From Rhizorhapis sp036570425 (GTDB taxonomy: Bacteria > Pseudomonadota > Alphaproteobacteria > Sphingomonadales > Sphingomonadaceae), in contig DATCYF010000011.1 of the NCBI GenBank assembly GCA_036570425.1, forward strand, positions 1-64,000: a stretch of DNA of 64,000 nucleotides, in the 5' to 3' direction. The position numbers were made by a program, and so were the translations under genes. The notes beneath the pieces were generated by a model that was not told the origin of the DNA, ran no database searches, and saw only the letters and a list, made by a program, of their open reading frames with translations. Below are positions 18,192-27,452 of this stretch, in pieces. Within the stretch, counting starts at the first letter, position 1. The number at the start of each line of letters is the position of its first letter.

Positions 18192-18292
18192 ACAATTGGT
18201 CGTAGCTGGAATTGGTGGTTTTGCGGGGTTCCGCTTCTGGTGCGACTACCACAATGCCGTCCGGGGAGCGGACGCTCTTGATCGCTTTACCC

Positions 18293-18715
18293 TCAAGGAC
18301 GCAGGACTGCCGCCCCGGTCATCGGATTGGTCAGCGTGACATTCTCCAGCGCCTGGATGCGCCATTCGCCACCGCGCCGTGTCACCACTGAGAGGATCAG
18401 CGTATCAATCTGATGGGGGCCGGCCGGGTGTGCGTCTCCGGCATTAAGGCGCGACCAGAAATGCAGAATGGCGGCATCGTCGGAGATTGGATCGACATCC
18501 GGCACGTCGATCGTCAGTGTGGAATCGCGATATATTGATGCGTGAATACCAGTGTGGCCAGCGACGATCTGGTTAACCCCACGCCAATAGGTTGCAAACC
18601 GGTTCACGAACGTCGCATCGGGATGAAAGAGCCGACCGAAAACTTCCATGTCATGCGTGTTCCACGCCGTTTGGAAGCGCGTGGTGATTTCCGAAGGTCC
18701 CGTGGTCAAATTCAT
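18293..18715 (-). CDS. NTF2-like (SgcJ/EcaC type) protein
   Basis: A 140-residue small protein beginning MNLTTGPSEITTRFQTAWN, with the NTF2-like pattern: helix, FGRLFHPDATFVNRFATYWRG, then four strands ending GGEWRIQALENV. Such SnoaL/SgcJ-like cones bind small molecules or act as enzymes, but the role here is unknown. I prefer the ATG at 18715, which has AGGGTGGGA upstream, over the in-frame ATG at 18745. It is convergent with purN and about 100 bases from it. Confidence 0.75.
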   Translation of the reverse strand: MNLTTGPSEITTRFQTAWNTHDMEVFGRLFHPDATFVNRFATYWRGVNQIVAGHTGIHASIYRDSTLTIDVPDVDPISDDAAILHFWSRLNAGDAHPAGPHQIDTLILSVVTRRGGEWRIQALENVTLTNPMTGAAVLRP

Positions 18716-18991
18716 AAAGTCCCACCCTGATGATATTTCATCCACTTAGCAGATTGGCCACCTCCGTCAGTGCGGAAGCGGAGACTTTTACTGTCGATCG
18801 CTCATGAATGAAGCGCAGCGGATGGTATGGCGGGATTGTCCTTAGTCCCTCAGCCTTGCTTCTGACAGTAGCGACTGCCTTCGTTGCTCTGTGTCTTTCT
18901 AGCAACATGTCCCATTTAATCTGTGCGATAGCGCAACCAAATTGGCCGCCGACCGCTTCACGCATTCCCGCTTCATAACGCTTGGAGTTTA

Positions 18992-19543
18992 ATGATGAAG
19001 AAGTTCCTGTTCGCTGCGGCGATTGTTTTGTCCCTGCCGACGGCTGCGTTTGCACAAGAAGAGGCGCCAGATGGGACACCCGCTTTCGGGATCGAACCTT
19101 ATGTCGGCGTTCTGGCCGGATACCACGTCTTCGATAAGGATAGCGAATTCGGCTCTCCTCGCGGGGGTCGCATGAATGGTGGCCTGATAAGCGGCGTCGC
19201 TGGCATTAACGTTCCAGTCGGCCCAGCCTTTGTCGGCGTAGAAGGAAATGCCACAAAGGGTTTTGGCGACATTGACTGGGAATATGGTGTTCGCGGCCGC
19301 GCTGGCGTGCGCGCGGGCGATAGCGGAATGATTTTTGCATCGGCCGGTTATCAGTGGGTGAATGGCAGACGCGCATATAGCGATCACAAAGACTGGATCT
19401 ATGGCGTCGGTGTAGAAGTTGGCCCGAAGGACATCGGTCTTGGGGGGCTTACTGGCAACAGCGGCGTCCGTTTGAGGCTTCAGGCCGAAACGTACGACTT
19501 TGACAGCATCCGACCGATGGCTGGTGTAATCTTCCATTTCTAA
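18992..19543 (+). CDS. small outer-membrane beta-barrel protein
   Basis: A 183-residue product with a clear signal peptide (MMKKFLFAAAIVLSLPTAAFA, cleavage after AFA). The mature part has alternating hydrophobic strands rich in Gly, Tyr and aromatic residues, such as GIEPYVGVLAGYHVF and GRAGVRAG, and ends in a C-terminal Phe, the usual signal for barrel insertion. It resembles opacity-type or OmpA-like small eight-stranded porins. GGAG lies before the ATG; a second ATG follows directly. Function unknown. Confidence 0.8.
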   Translation: MMKKFLFAAAIVLSLPTAAFAQEEAPDGTPAFGIEPYVGVLAGYHVFDKDSEFGSPRGGRMNGGLISGVAGINVPVGPAFVGVEGNATKGFGDIDWEYGVRGRAGVRAGDSGMIFASAGYQWVNGRRAYSDHKDWIYGVGVEVGPKDIGLGGLTGNSGVRLRLQAETYDFDSIRPMAGVIFHF

Positions 19544-19556
19544 TACCGCTTACGCT

Positions 19557-19581
19557 GGCGTCGAGGCTGAGCCTCGGCGCC
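19557..19581 (+). terminator. hairpin after the outer-membrane protein gene
   Basis: An 11-base stem with one G-U pair (GGCGTCGAGGC with GCCTCGGCGCC) and a TGA loop starts 13 bases after the stop codon. No T tract follows, so it may act as a stability hairpin or a weak terminator. Confidence 0.45.
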
Positions 19582-19693
19582 CGCCTGCAGCAAACCTTTA
19601 GTCTAAATGACGATGTCGAGCTGCATTTGCCGGCTTCTGAAGGATGAACAACCTTTCGATAGTAAGGTTGAGAGGTCGACATGGACCGACAAG

Positions 19694-19718
19694 GGAAACC
19701 CAGCAACTACTATCTGTT
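19694..19718 (+). promoter_or_regulatory. weak EcfG-type promoter candidate before the DUF378 gene
   Basis: GGAAA, then 17 bases, then GTT. It has one mismatch to the alphaproteobacterial general-stress promoter pattern GGAAC-N17-GTT seen twice elsewhere in this window. The predicted transcription start would be about 25 bases before the ATG. Confidence 0.25.
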
Positions 19719-19750
19719 GACGTGAGACGATTGAAAAAAGGAAGCAAGAA

Positions 19751-19960
19751 ATGCGTACTCTCAACATCGTTACGCTGATCCTTCTTATCATCGGAGGTCT
19801 CAATTGGGGCTTGGTTGGGCTGTTCGAGTTTAATCTTGTCGCGGCGATCTTCGGTGAAATGTCGCTGCTCTCACAGATCATCTACATCCTTGTCGGGCTT
19901 TCCGCGCTCTGGCAGATTATTGCGTTGGCTCGCGGAAACCATGCAGAGCGACGTGTCTAA
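19751..19960 (+). CDS. DUF378 family small membrane protein
   Basis: A 69-residue protein with two hydrophobic helices separated by a short loop. The N-terminus MRTLNIVTLILLIIGGLNWGLVG is the hallmark of DUF378, including the conserved GGLNWGLVG turn, and ILVGLSALWQI forms the second helix. AGGAA lies upstream of the ATG. The family has unknown function and is common in stress-related loci. It is convergent with ndk. Confidence 0.88.
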   Translation: MRTLNIVTLILLIIGGLNWGLVGLFEFNLVAAIFGEMSLLSQIIYILVGLSALWQIIALARGNHAERRV

Positions 19961-19973
19961 ACGCATGTGGGAC

Positions 19974-20000
19974 AAAAAAGCCGCCGGTGGGACCGGCGGC
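19974..20000 (-). terminator. intrinsic terminator of ndk
   Basis: Read on the minus strand, a perfect 9-base stem (GCCGCCGGT with ACCGGCGGC) and a 3-base loop are followed directly by six T. It begins 23 bases after the ndk stop. On the plus strand there is no T tract, so it does not serve the DUF378 gene. Confidence 0.9.
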
Positions 20001-20023
20001 CTGGAGCGTCCGAGTCTTTCAAA

Positions 20024-20446
20024 TCAGCCGACGATTTCTTCCGGCTTGAAGAAATAGGCGATTTCGATTGCGGCGTTTTCGTCGCTGTCGGAGCCATGAA
20101 CCGAGTTCGCTTCGATGGATTCGGCAAAGGCCTTGCGGATCGTGCCTTCGGCGGCGTCGGCGGGGTTGGTTGCGCCCATGACGTCGCGGTTGCGCTTGAC
20201 GGCGTCTTCGCCTTCAAGAACCTGCACGACCACCGGGCCGGAGATCATGAAGCTGACGAGATCATTGAAGAAAGGGCGTTCCTTGTGGACCGCATAGAAG
20301 CCCTCGGCCTGTTCCTTGGTCATCTGGATGCGCCTGGATGCGACGATGCGCAGGCCCGCTTCCTCCAGCATCTTGGTCACAGCACCAGTCAGGTTGCGGC
20401 GGGTCGCGTCGGGTTTGATGATTGAAAAAGTGCGTGTCGCGGTCAT
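20024..20446 (-). CDS. ndk: nucleoside diphosphate kinase
   Basis: A 140-residue protein starting MTATRTFSIIKPDATRRN. The catalytic His lies in the NSVHGSDSDENAAIEIAYFF region near residue 117, and the PFFNDLVSFMISGPVV segment is typical. It equilibrates nucleoside di- and triphosphates by a phospho-His intermediate. It is the last gene of the pepA-holC-ndk run and ends in a strong terminator. Confidence 0.97.
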   Translation of the reverse strand: MTATRTFSIIKPDATRRNLTGAVTKMLEEAGLRIVASRRIQMTKEQAEGFYAVHKERPFFNDLVSFMISGPVVVQVLEGEDAVKRNRDVMGATNPADAAEGTIRKAFAESIEANSVHGSDSDENAAIEIAYFFKPEEIVG

Positions 20447-20545
20447 GCGAGCGAAACTCCGATATGTTGACGGGAATTGGGTCGGCCCGGCCTTTAGCCG
20501 CGCCTGCGTTTCATCGCAAGGTGCAACAGAACGACCGATCCTGCT

Positions 20546-20980
20546 TCATGGCCCCTTCACCCACTTGCGCCCTTCCTGACGCCAGAAGCGGGGCTCAACG
20601 CCTTCCTTTTTCGACAGGACTCGCCAGCTTGCCCGCGCGCCTTCAATGCTGTCATCGTCGAAGAAATAGAAGGCGCGGTCGAAGTCCAGAGCCTCATCGC
20701 GCCAAACGCCATCGGCCAGTGCGATATGACGCGCGCCATTGGCCGCCGTGCAGTCCTGCGATAACAGGATCGGCTGGATATCCGGATGATCTCCCTCCGC
20801 CCGGCCATTGGCCAGAAACGTTTCGGGGGCAGCGTGCCAGAGTCCTTGTGAAATCTGTTCCAGGCGTGCTTCATCGGCGACGACCAGCAATCGCCCGCCG
20901 CTCTCCAATATGCGTTGGGCAATGGAGGGCAGCACCCGTTCCACAGGCTCCCTGCTGAGTTGGTAGAAGTCGATCTGCAT
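20546..20980 (-). CDS. holC: DNA polymerase III subunit chi
   Basis: A 144-residue product starting MQIDFYQLSREPVERVLP, with the chi-subunit pattern: LAQRILESGGRLLVV-like segment, FLANGRAEGDHPDIQPILLS and RAFYFFDDDSIEGARASWR. Chi links the clamp loader to single-strand binding protein during replication. The ATG at 20980 is preceded by AGGG; an in-frame ATG six codons upstream is less likely. It lies 30 bases after pepA, the usual alphaproteobacterial order. Confidence 0.9.
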   Translation of the reverse strand: MQIDFYQLSREPVERVLPSIAQRILESGGRLLVVADEARLEQISQGLWHAAPETFLANGRAEGDHPDIQPILLSQDCTAANGARHIALADGVWRDEALDFDRAFYFFDDDSIEGARASWRVLSKKEGVEPRFWRQEGRKWVKGP

Positions 20981-21010
20981 TGCCCTGTTCTCTGCCAATG
21001 GCGGGTTCGA

Positions 21011-22468
21011 TTACTTCCTTTCGATGTTCCGCGCCACGAACTCGTCCAGCAGCCGCACGCCAAAGCCGGTTGCGCCCTTGTCCCACGTCGCGCCGGGTTT
21101 ATCGGCCCACACCATCCCGGCGATGTCCAGATGCGCCCATTTGACGCCGTTATTGACGAAGCGCTGGAGGAACTGTGCGGCGGTGATGGAACCGGCGCCG
21201 CGCGGACCCACATTCTTCATGTCCGCAATCGGGCTGTCGATCAGCTTGTTATAAGCATCCGACAGCGGAAAGCGCCACAGCGGATCGCCCGCCTCCCTGC
21301 CCGCCGCCACCAGCTGTTCAGCCAGGCCATCGTCGTTGGAAAAGATGCCGCCATGCTCGCTGCCCAACGAGATGATCATTGCGCCGGTAAGCGTAGCGAG
21401 GTCCACCATTATCTCGGGCGACCAGGTTTTCTGCGCCCAGTGCATGGCGTCGCACAGGACCAGGCGGCCCTCCGCGTCGGTATTGATGACTTCGATGGTC
21501 TGCCCCGACATGGAGGTGACGACATCACCGGGGCGTTGGGCATTGCCGCCGGGCATATTCTCCACGAGCCCGCAGACGCCCACGACATGCGCGTTCGCCT
21601 TGCGTCCGGCGAGGGCCTTCATCGCGCCCACGACAGCGGCCGCGCCGCCCATGTCCCACTTCATGTCCTCCATGCCCGCGGCAGGCTTGATGGAAATACC
21701 GCCGGTGTCGAAGGTCACGCCCTTGCCGACAAAGACAGCCGGCTTCTTCTGCGCGCCGCCAGTGCCGTCCCAGCGCAGCGCCAGCAGGCGCGGCTTGCGC
21801 GGTGATCCTTGCGAAACCCCAAGCAGCGCGCCCATGCCCAGCTCCGCCATCTGCGTCTCATCCAGCACGGTGATCTCAATGCCCAGGTCGCGAAGCGGCT
21901 GGCACCGCTCGACAAAGCTCTCGGGGTAAAGGATGTTCGCAGGTTCGGCCACCAGTTCGCGCGTGAACTTCACCCCATCGGCAAGCGCTGACAGGCGCTG
22001 CCATGCGTCACCTGTGCTTGGGGCGTCGCTGACCAGCGTCACATCCGTCAAAGTCGGCTTCTGCTTGTCGGACAGACGCGTGCGATAGGCATCCATGCGC
22101 CAGCTCCGCAGTTCCAGGCCAAAGGCAACTCGCGCAACGCATTCCCCATTGGCTCCCCCGGGAAATTCGACCGACAGATGCGTCGCCCCCGACACGAGCA
22201 GCTTGGCGCTGATCGTAGCGCCTGCCCTTTCGAAATCGCCAGGACTACCCATTCCCGTTCCGACCAGAAGGACCCGCACCGTCTTGTCGCCCTCCTCAAC
22301 GAACGTTTCAAAAAGAGCGGCGGCTTCTCCGTTGAACCGGCAGGCCCGGGCCCCGTCCATTACCGTTTTCGATGCCGAAAGCGGCAGATGGTTCAGCTCA
22401 TCCTTCCCGATGACGAAGGCAAGGGTATCAGCGGCGACGGGACGGGACGGGCTGAAGGAAATATTCAT
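21011..22468 (-). CDS. pepA: leucyl aminopeptidase (M17 family)
   Basis: The ATG at 22468, with AGAGG upstream, gives 485 residues. The N-terminal domain is followed by the catalytic M17 domain with GKGVTFDTGGISIKP (metal Lys/Asp) and NTDAEGRLVL, the family signature containing the metal-binding Asp and Glu and the catalytic Arg. It removes N-terminal residues from peptides in the cytosol using two metal ions, and some homologues also bind DNA. A frame extending 134 codons further has no protein-like content. It is divergent from lptD. Confidence 0.95.
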   Translation of the reverse strand: MNISFSPSRPVAADTLAFVIGKDELNHLPLSASKTVMDGARACRFNGEAAALFETFVEEGDKTVRVLLVGTGMGSPGDFERAGATISAKLLVSGATHLSVEFPGGANGECVARVAFGLELRSWRMDAYRTRLSDKQKPTLTDVTLVSDAPSTGDAWQRLSALADGVKFTRELVAEPANILYPESFVERCQPLRDLGIEITVLDETQMAELGMGALLGVSQGSPRKPRLLALRWDGTGGAQKKPAVFVGKGVTFDTGGISIKPAAGMEDMKWDMGGAAAVVGAMKALAGRKANAHVVGVCGLVENMPGGNAQRPGDVVTSMSGQTIEVINTDAEGRLVLCDAMHWAQKTWSPEIMVDLATLTGAMIISLGSEHGGIFSNDDGLAEQLVAAGREAGDPLWRFPLSDAYNKLIDSPIADMKNVGPRGAGSITAAQFLQRFVNNGVKWAHLDIAGMVWADKPGATWDKGATGFGVRLLDEFVARNIERK

Positions 22469-22642
22469 GTGCGGTCCTCTGTATTGGGAAAGTGTCACTT
22501 CTGAAAACACACATAGGAAGCATTTGATGCAGAGGCAAAGCGTCTTTCCAATAATGAATACGCCCCGCATTTCGCGCATTCCGCCCTTTGCGATTGCGGC
22601 AAAAGCAAAGCAATGCGATAGGCGGCGTTTCGGAACCGTTTT

Positions 22643-24916
22643 ATGATTGCCGGAATATGCATGCCGCCCAAGCCGAGTAACACTATCACACAGAGCGTCG
22701 CCGTCCTCTCGGTCCTGGCCGGATTTGCGGCCCTCAGCCCGTATGCGCATGCACAGGATCTTTCCCGCCCCTCGGAAGATCAGCCCACTACCACCGATGC
22801 ACCCAGCCCGGCAGCCGATGAACAAATCGGCTTTGCAGCCGACGCGCTGGAATATGACAACAACAGCCAAATCGTGACCGCCCGCGGCAATGTCGAACTG
22901 GTGCGGGAGGGTAATCGGTTACGCGCCGATGAGGTGGTGTGGAACCGTGCTACGGGCGAAGTGCGAGCCAATGGCAACATTTCCGTCACGAACCCGCAGG
23001 GCGACATAGCCTATGGCGATTCGATAGAGCTTACCGACACGTTGAAGGACGGGATCGTCGAAAACCTGCTGCTGGTCCTTGAAAAGGGCGGGCGGCTGGC
23101 GGCGCGGCGCGGCACGCGCGCGAATGAAATCATCACGCTGGACCATGCGGCCTATTCGCCCTGTGCAGTGGAGGACAGCGAAGGCTGTCCCAAGGAGCCC
23201 ACTTGGCAGATCAGGGCCGTTCGGGTCGTCTATAATCCGTACACCAAGCGCGTGACCTATAAGGGCGCGCGAGTGGAATTGTTCGGCTTGCCCCTGATTC
23301 CGCTGCCTGGCCTGTCACACCCTGTCGGCGGCGAAGGCGGCAGCGGCCTGCTGGTCCCCGACATACGCTATGACCGAGTCAACGGGCTTGAGTTGTCGCT
23401 GCCCTATTATCTTCAGATCGCGCCCAATCGCCACCTGACCGTCACGCCGCACATCTATTCCGACACGCTTCCCATGGCGGAGGTCAATTATCAAAGCCTG
23501 CTCTCCAAGGGCGCCTATCAAGTCACCGGCTATGTCACATATGGTTCGCGCATCCCCACCAGCAGCGGTCCGGGGGCCTCGGAAAAGGATATCCGCGGCT
23601 ATATAGACGCGAGCGGCAAGTTTCAGTTCAACCCCTATTGGAGCGTCAGCGGATCGATCCGCGCCGCCACGGACCGCACTTTCCTGCGTCGCTATGACAT
23701 CAGTCGCGACGACCGGCTCCGTTCGACCATTTCGGCGGAGCGGATCGGCTATAACAGCTATTTCTCCCTGGCGGGCTGGGCTGTGCAGACGCTCCGTCCC
23801 GATGCGGATCAAGGAATGGTCCCACTGGCCCTGCCTGTGATCGATTATCGCCGGCGGTTGACCGACCCGCTGCTGGGGGGCAAGCTCCAACTGCAACTGA
23901 ACAGTCTTGCCATCACCCGAAGCGAAGGACAGGACACGCAGCGCGCCTTCGCCGGGGCCCAATGGGACCTGCGGAAGATCACGCCCTGGGGTCAGGAAGT
24001 CACCTTTACCGGCTATTTGCGCGGCGACCTGTATCATAGCGATGAGAATATCCTCACCGAAACCGCGATCTACAGGGGAACAAGCGGCTGGGAAACCCGC
24101 GGCATCGCGGCGGCGGCGATAGACGTGCGCTGGCCTTTTATCGGAGAGGCGTTTGGCGGCACGCAGAAGATCACGCCAAGGGTGCAGATCGTCGCGGCGC
24201 CGAAGCTCGCCAATCTCAGCGTGCCCAATGAAGATGCGCGCGCGGTGGAACTTGAGGACAGCAATCTTTTCGCCCTGAATCGCTTCCCCGGCTATGATCG
24301 GTTCGAAGACAGCACCCGCATTACTTATGGCCTTGAATATGAGTTTGATCGGCCGGGCCTCGCCATCGACGCGGTGATCGGGCAAAGCTATCGCCTCAAT
24401 CGCCGTCCGACCTTGTTCCCCGATGGTATTGGTCTTTCCGGGCGGGTGTCGGACATCGTCGGACGCACGACCATCCGCTACAAGGAATTCGTCAGCCTGA
24501 GCCACCGCTATCGGCTAGACAAGGACAGCCTGTCCATCCGCCGGAACGAGGTTGATGCCACCATCGGATCGCGCAGCACTTATGCGATGGTCGGATATTT
24601 GCGGCTTAACCGCAACATCGGTACGGACCTGGAGGATTTGCAGGACCGGGAAGAAATCCGGCTTGGCGGCCGGTTGCAAGTCACGCGCTTCTGGTCCGTA
24701 TTCGGGTCGACGGTCATTGACCTCACCGATGCCAAGGAGGACCCGATTTCTGTTTCCGACGGCTATGAACCCGTTCGCCATCGCCTTGGGATCGCCTATC
24801 AGGACGATTGCCTGGAGTTCGGCCTGACCTGGCGCCGGGACTATCAGGAGACGGGCGACGCGCGGCACGGCAACACTTTCCTCCTCCGGCTGGCTTTTCG
24901 CAATCTTGGCATATAG
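22643..24916 (+). CDS. lptD: LPS-assembly protein LptD
   Basis: A 757-residue outer-membrane protein with a signal peptide ending in AHA (about residue 37). An N-terminal LptA/OstA-like beta-jellyroll follows (residues 55-150, with VTARGNVELVREGNRL and GEVRANGNISVTNPQG), then the large LptD barrel domain from about 270 (GYIDASGKFQF and later YDISRDDRLRST). With LptE it inserts lipopolysaccharide or glycolipid into the outer leaflet. Sphingomonads generally lack LPS but retain LptD, presumably for glycosphingolipid or other lipids. It opens the operon with surA, pdxA and rsmA. A second ATG at 22661 is possible. Confidence 0.93.
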   Translation: MIAGICMPPKPSNTITQSVAVLSVLAGFAALSPYAHAQDLSRPSEDQPTTTDAPSPAADEQIGFAADALEYDNNSQIVTARGNVELVREGNRLRADEVVWNRATGEVRANGNISVTNPQGDIAYGDSIELTDTLKDGIVENLLLVLEKGGRLAARRGTRANEIITLDHAAYSPCAVEDSEGCPKEPTWQIRAVRVVYNPYTKRVTYKGARVELFGLPLIPLPGLSHPVGGEGGSGLLVPDIRYDRVNGLELSLPYYLQIAPNRHLTVTPHIYSDTLPMAEVNYQSLLSKGAYQVTGYVTYGSRIPTSSGPGASEKDIRGYIDASGKFQFNPYWSVSGSIRAATDRTFLRRYDISRDDRLRSTISAERIGYNSYFSLAGWAVQTLRPDADQGMVPLALPVIDYRRRLTDPLLGGKLQLQLNSLAITRSEGQDTQRAFAGAQWDLRKITPWGQEVTFTGYLRGDLYHSDENILTETAIYRGTSGWETRGIAAAAIDVRWPFIGEAFGGTQKITPRVQIVAAPKLANLSVPNEDARAVELEDSNLFALNRFPGYDRFEDSTRITYGLEYEFDRPGLAIDAVIGQSYRLNRRPTLFPDGIGLSGRVSDIVGRTTIRYKEFVSLSHRYRLDKDSLSIRRNEVDATIGSRSTYAMVGYLRLNRNIGTDLEDLQDREEIRLGGRLQVTRFWSVFGSTVIDLTDAKEDPISVSDGYEPVRHRLGIAYQDDCLEFGLTWRRDYQETGDARHGNTFLLRLAFRNLGI

Positions 24917-25037
24917 AAGAAGCTCCGGATCGTGTTTGCCGGATGCGATGTGCCGCATGCGCCATGGACTTCCACCGCTAAGCCGGGGTTCAGCAAGACC
25001 ATGGCAAAGACCAGATATGTTGGAGAAATTCGCGACA

Positions 25038-26417
25038 ATGAAGCCATTAAAATATGCTTCGAACGGCTTTAGCAAAAAATTCGGGAAAGTGATGCTGGCG
25101 CTGGCCTGCGGCTCCTCGTTGGTGATCGCCCCTTCAGGAGCGATTGCGCAGACCGCCGATTCGAACCCCACGCCATCCAACAATCTCAACATCCCCCCGG
25201 ATGTCACGCTGTTCGGCAAGAGCGATCCCAATGTCCGCAAAGCCACCGCCATTATCAATGGTGAGATCATCACGGGGACGGATGTCGACCAGCGGCTGGC
25301 GCTCATCATCACTGCCAATGGCGGAAAGGTGGAAGAGCAGGAGAAGGAAAGGCTGCGCCTGCAGGTTCTCCGCAATTTGATCGACGAAACGCTTCAAATT
25401 CAGGAAGCAAAGGCCAATGACATCGTTGTTGACCGCGCGGAGATCGACCAGAGCTATGCCCGCGTCGCCCAGAATTTCGGGCAGAACCCCCAACAATTCG
25501 ATACTTACCTGCGGGATCAGGGAAGCTCCGCCGCCAGCATGAAGCGACAGATCGAGGGTGAGCTGGCCTGGGGACGCCTGCTCCGCCGTAATGTACAGCC
25601 CTTCGTCAATGTCGGCGAAGAAGAGGTCCAATCCATCATCGACCGTTTGAAAGCATCGAAGGGGCAGGACGAATATCGGATCGGCGAAATCTATTTGTCG
25701 GCGACGCCCGACAATGCCCAGCAGATATCGACCAATGCCCGCAAGATCATTGAGCAAATTCAGCAGGGCGGATCGTTCCAGGCTTATGCACGGCAATTTT
25801 CGGAGGCATCGACCGCTGCCGTCGGCGGGGACCTCGGCTGGGTACGGCTGGAACAGCTTCCCACCGAACTGGCGGTCGCCGCGCGCGATATGCAGGTCGG
25901 CCAAATCGCCGGGCCGGTCCAGCTTCCCGGCGGCTTCTCGATTCTCTATGTCATCGACAAGCGGAAAATCCTGACATCCGATCCGCGGGACGCCCTGCTG
26001 AGCCTCAAGCAGCTCAGCATCGCTTTCCCGGCTGGAACCACGCAGACGCAGGCAACGGCAAAGGCAAGCGCATTCGCTACCGCTACCCGCAAAATTCAAG
26101 GATGCGGCACGGCCAATGACATCGCCGCCAATCTGGGCGCGGACGTGGTTGATAATGATCAGATCCGGATCCGGGATTTGCCAGTGCCGCTTCAGGATAT
26201 GCTGCTCAACCTTCAGGTAGGCGAGGCTTCCCCTCCCTTCGGTTCCGTAAAGGACGGCGTGCGTGTTCTGGTGCTATGCGGCCGCGACGATCCGCAGAAT
26301 GCCGGCGCGCCTTCCTTTGAACAGATCATGACGCAGCTTGAGGATGAACGGGTCAACAAGCGCGCGCGCATCTATCTGCGTGACCTTCGGCGGGACGCTG
26401 TAATTGACTATAATTGA
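25038..26417 (+). CDS. surA: periplasmic chaperone / peptidyl-prolyl isomerase SurA
   Basis: A 459-residue product with an N-terminal signal peptide (cleavage near AIAQ), a SurA N-terminal helical domain (ATAIINGEIITGTDVDQRL and LRNLIDETLQIQEA), and a parvulin PPIase domain with EASTAAVGGDLGWV near residue 260. It helps outer-membrane barrel proteins fold in the periplasm. I chose the ATG at 25038, which has GGAG upstream and gives a normal signal peptide; ATG 25017 is an alternative. It follows lptD by about 120 bases. Confidence 0.92.
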   Translation: MKPLKYASNGFSKKFGKVMLALACGSSLVIAPSGAIAQTADSNPTPSNNLNIPPDVTLFGKSDPNVRKATAIINGEIITGTDVDQRLALIITANGGKVEEQEKERLRLQVLRNLIDETLQIQEAKANDIVVDRAEIDQSYARVAQNFGQNPQQFDTYLRDQGSSAASMKRQIEGELAWGRLLRRNVQPFVNVGEEEVQSIIDRLKASKGQDEYRIGEIYLSATPDNAQQISTNARKIIEQIQQGGSFQAYARQFSEASTAAVGGDLGWVRLEQLPTELAVAARDMQVGQIAGPVQLPGGFSILYVIDKRKILTSDPRDALLSLKQLSIAFPAGTTQTQATAKASAFATATRKIQGCGTANDIAANLGADVVDNDQIRIRDLPVPLQDMLLNLQVGEASPPFGSVKDGVRVLVLCGRDDPQNAGAPSFEQIMTQLEDERVNKRARIYLRDLRRDAVIDYN

Positions 26418-26434
26418 AAACGGGGATCGATAAG

Positions 26435-27442
26435 ATGAGCATTGCCCCCTTCGCTATATCCCTGGGCGACCCGGCGGGCATCGGGCCGGAGATCGTGGCG
26501 AAGGCGTGGGAACATAGGCACGTTCGGGCGCTGCCTTGCTTTTTTGCTGTGGGAGACGCAGCCGCCCTTGCCGCCGTGTGGGACGGCCCCGTCGTCCGCA
26601 TCGAAGAACCTGCGAGAGCGGCAGAGGCTTTCAACGGGGCGCTGCCTTGTCTCCACATCGATGATGGTGGGCCGGTAATTCCCGGGCAGCCGAGCTACGA
26701 AGGGGCGCGCACGGCGCTTCAATCCCTGGAGATATCCGCAGGCCTCGCGCGCTCTTGTTCGGCGGGCGGGATAATCACTGCTCCAGTGTCGAAGAAGCAA
26801 CTTTATTCCGTCGGTTTCACGCATGCGGGACAAACCGAATTCATTGCCGAGCGCTGCGGGGTAGCCAAATCCAATGCGGTCATGATGCTGGTGGGCCCTT
26901 CATTGCGCGTGGTTCCCATCACCACGCATATCGCGCTAAAGGAGGTGCCGGAGGCGCTCTCTATTGAACTCATCAAGGCCCGGGCGCTCGCAACCGCCAA
27001 AGGGCTGCAAAAGAATTTTGCGATTCACAGTCCCCGGCTCGTCATAGCTGGCCTCAATCCTCATGCCGGTGAGGATGGAGCACTGGGCATGGAGGAAATC
27101 GACATCATCATTCCCGCAGTGGAACAGCTTCGGGCGGAAGGCATCGACATCACCGGCCCTCTTCCCGCCGATTCCATGTTCCATGAGCGCGTACGGGGTC
27201 GATATGACGTCGCGCTCTGCATGTATCACGACCAGGCGTTGATCCCGCTCAAGACGCTGCATTTTGATGAGGGCGTTAATATGACGCTTGGTCTCCCCAT
27301 CGTCCGCACCTCGCCCGACCACGGCACTGCCTTTGACATTGCTGGAAAGGGAGAGGCCAATCCGGGTGCCATGATCGCAGCCATAGAAGTGGCCGCCACT
27401 TCAGCGGAAAATCGGCTGTCCTACTGCTGCCCAAGCGCCTGA
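26435..27442 (+). CDS. pdxA: 4-hydroxythreonine-4-phosphate dehydrogenase
   Basis: A 335-residue enzyme beginning MSIAPFAISLGDPAGIGPEI. The metal-binding histidines are in the GFTHAGQTEF, AGLNPHAGEDG and MYHDQALIPLK segments. It oxidises 4-phosphohydroxy-threonine with NAD in vitamin B6 synthesis. The ATG at 26435 has GGGGA upstream and lies 17 bases after surA; an in-frame TTG overlapping the surA stop is unlikely. The surA-pdxA-rsmA order is ancient and widely conserved. Confidence 0.95.
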   Translation: MSIAPFAISLGDPAGIGPEIVAKAWEHRHVRALPCFFAVGDAAALAAVWDGPVVRIEEPARAAEAFNGALPCLHIDDGGPVIPGQPSYEGARTALQSLEISAGLARSCSAGGIITAPVSKKQLYSVGFTHAGQTEFIAERCGVAKSNAVMMLVGPSLRVVPITTHIALKEVPEALSIELIKARALATAKGLQKNFAIHSPRLVIAGLNPHAGEDGALGMEEIDIIIPAVEQLRAEGIDITGPLPADSMFHERVRGRYDVALCMYHDQALIPLKTLHFDEGVNMTLGLPIVRTSPDHGTAFDIAGKGEANPGAMIAAIEVAATSAENRLSYCCPSA

Positions 27443-27452
27443 GCCGCAGCCT

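Noticed and set aside
23315..24505. Open frame of 396 codons on the minus strand opposite lptD
   Set aside because: It lies wholly inside lptD, has no signal, domain or ribosome binding site, and reflects third-position GC bias.
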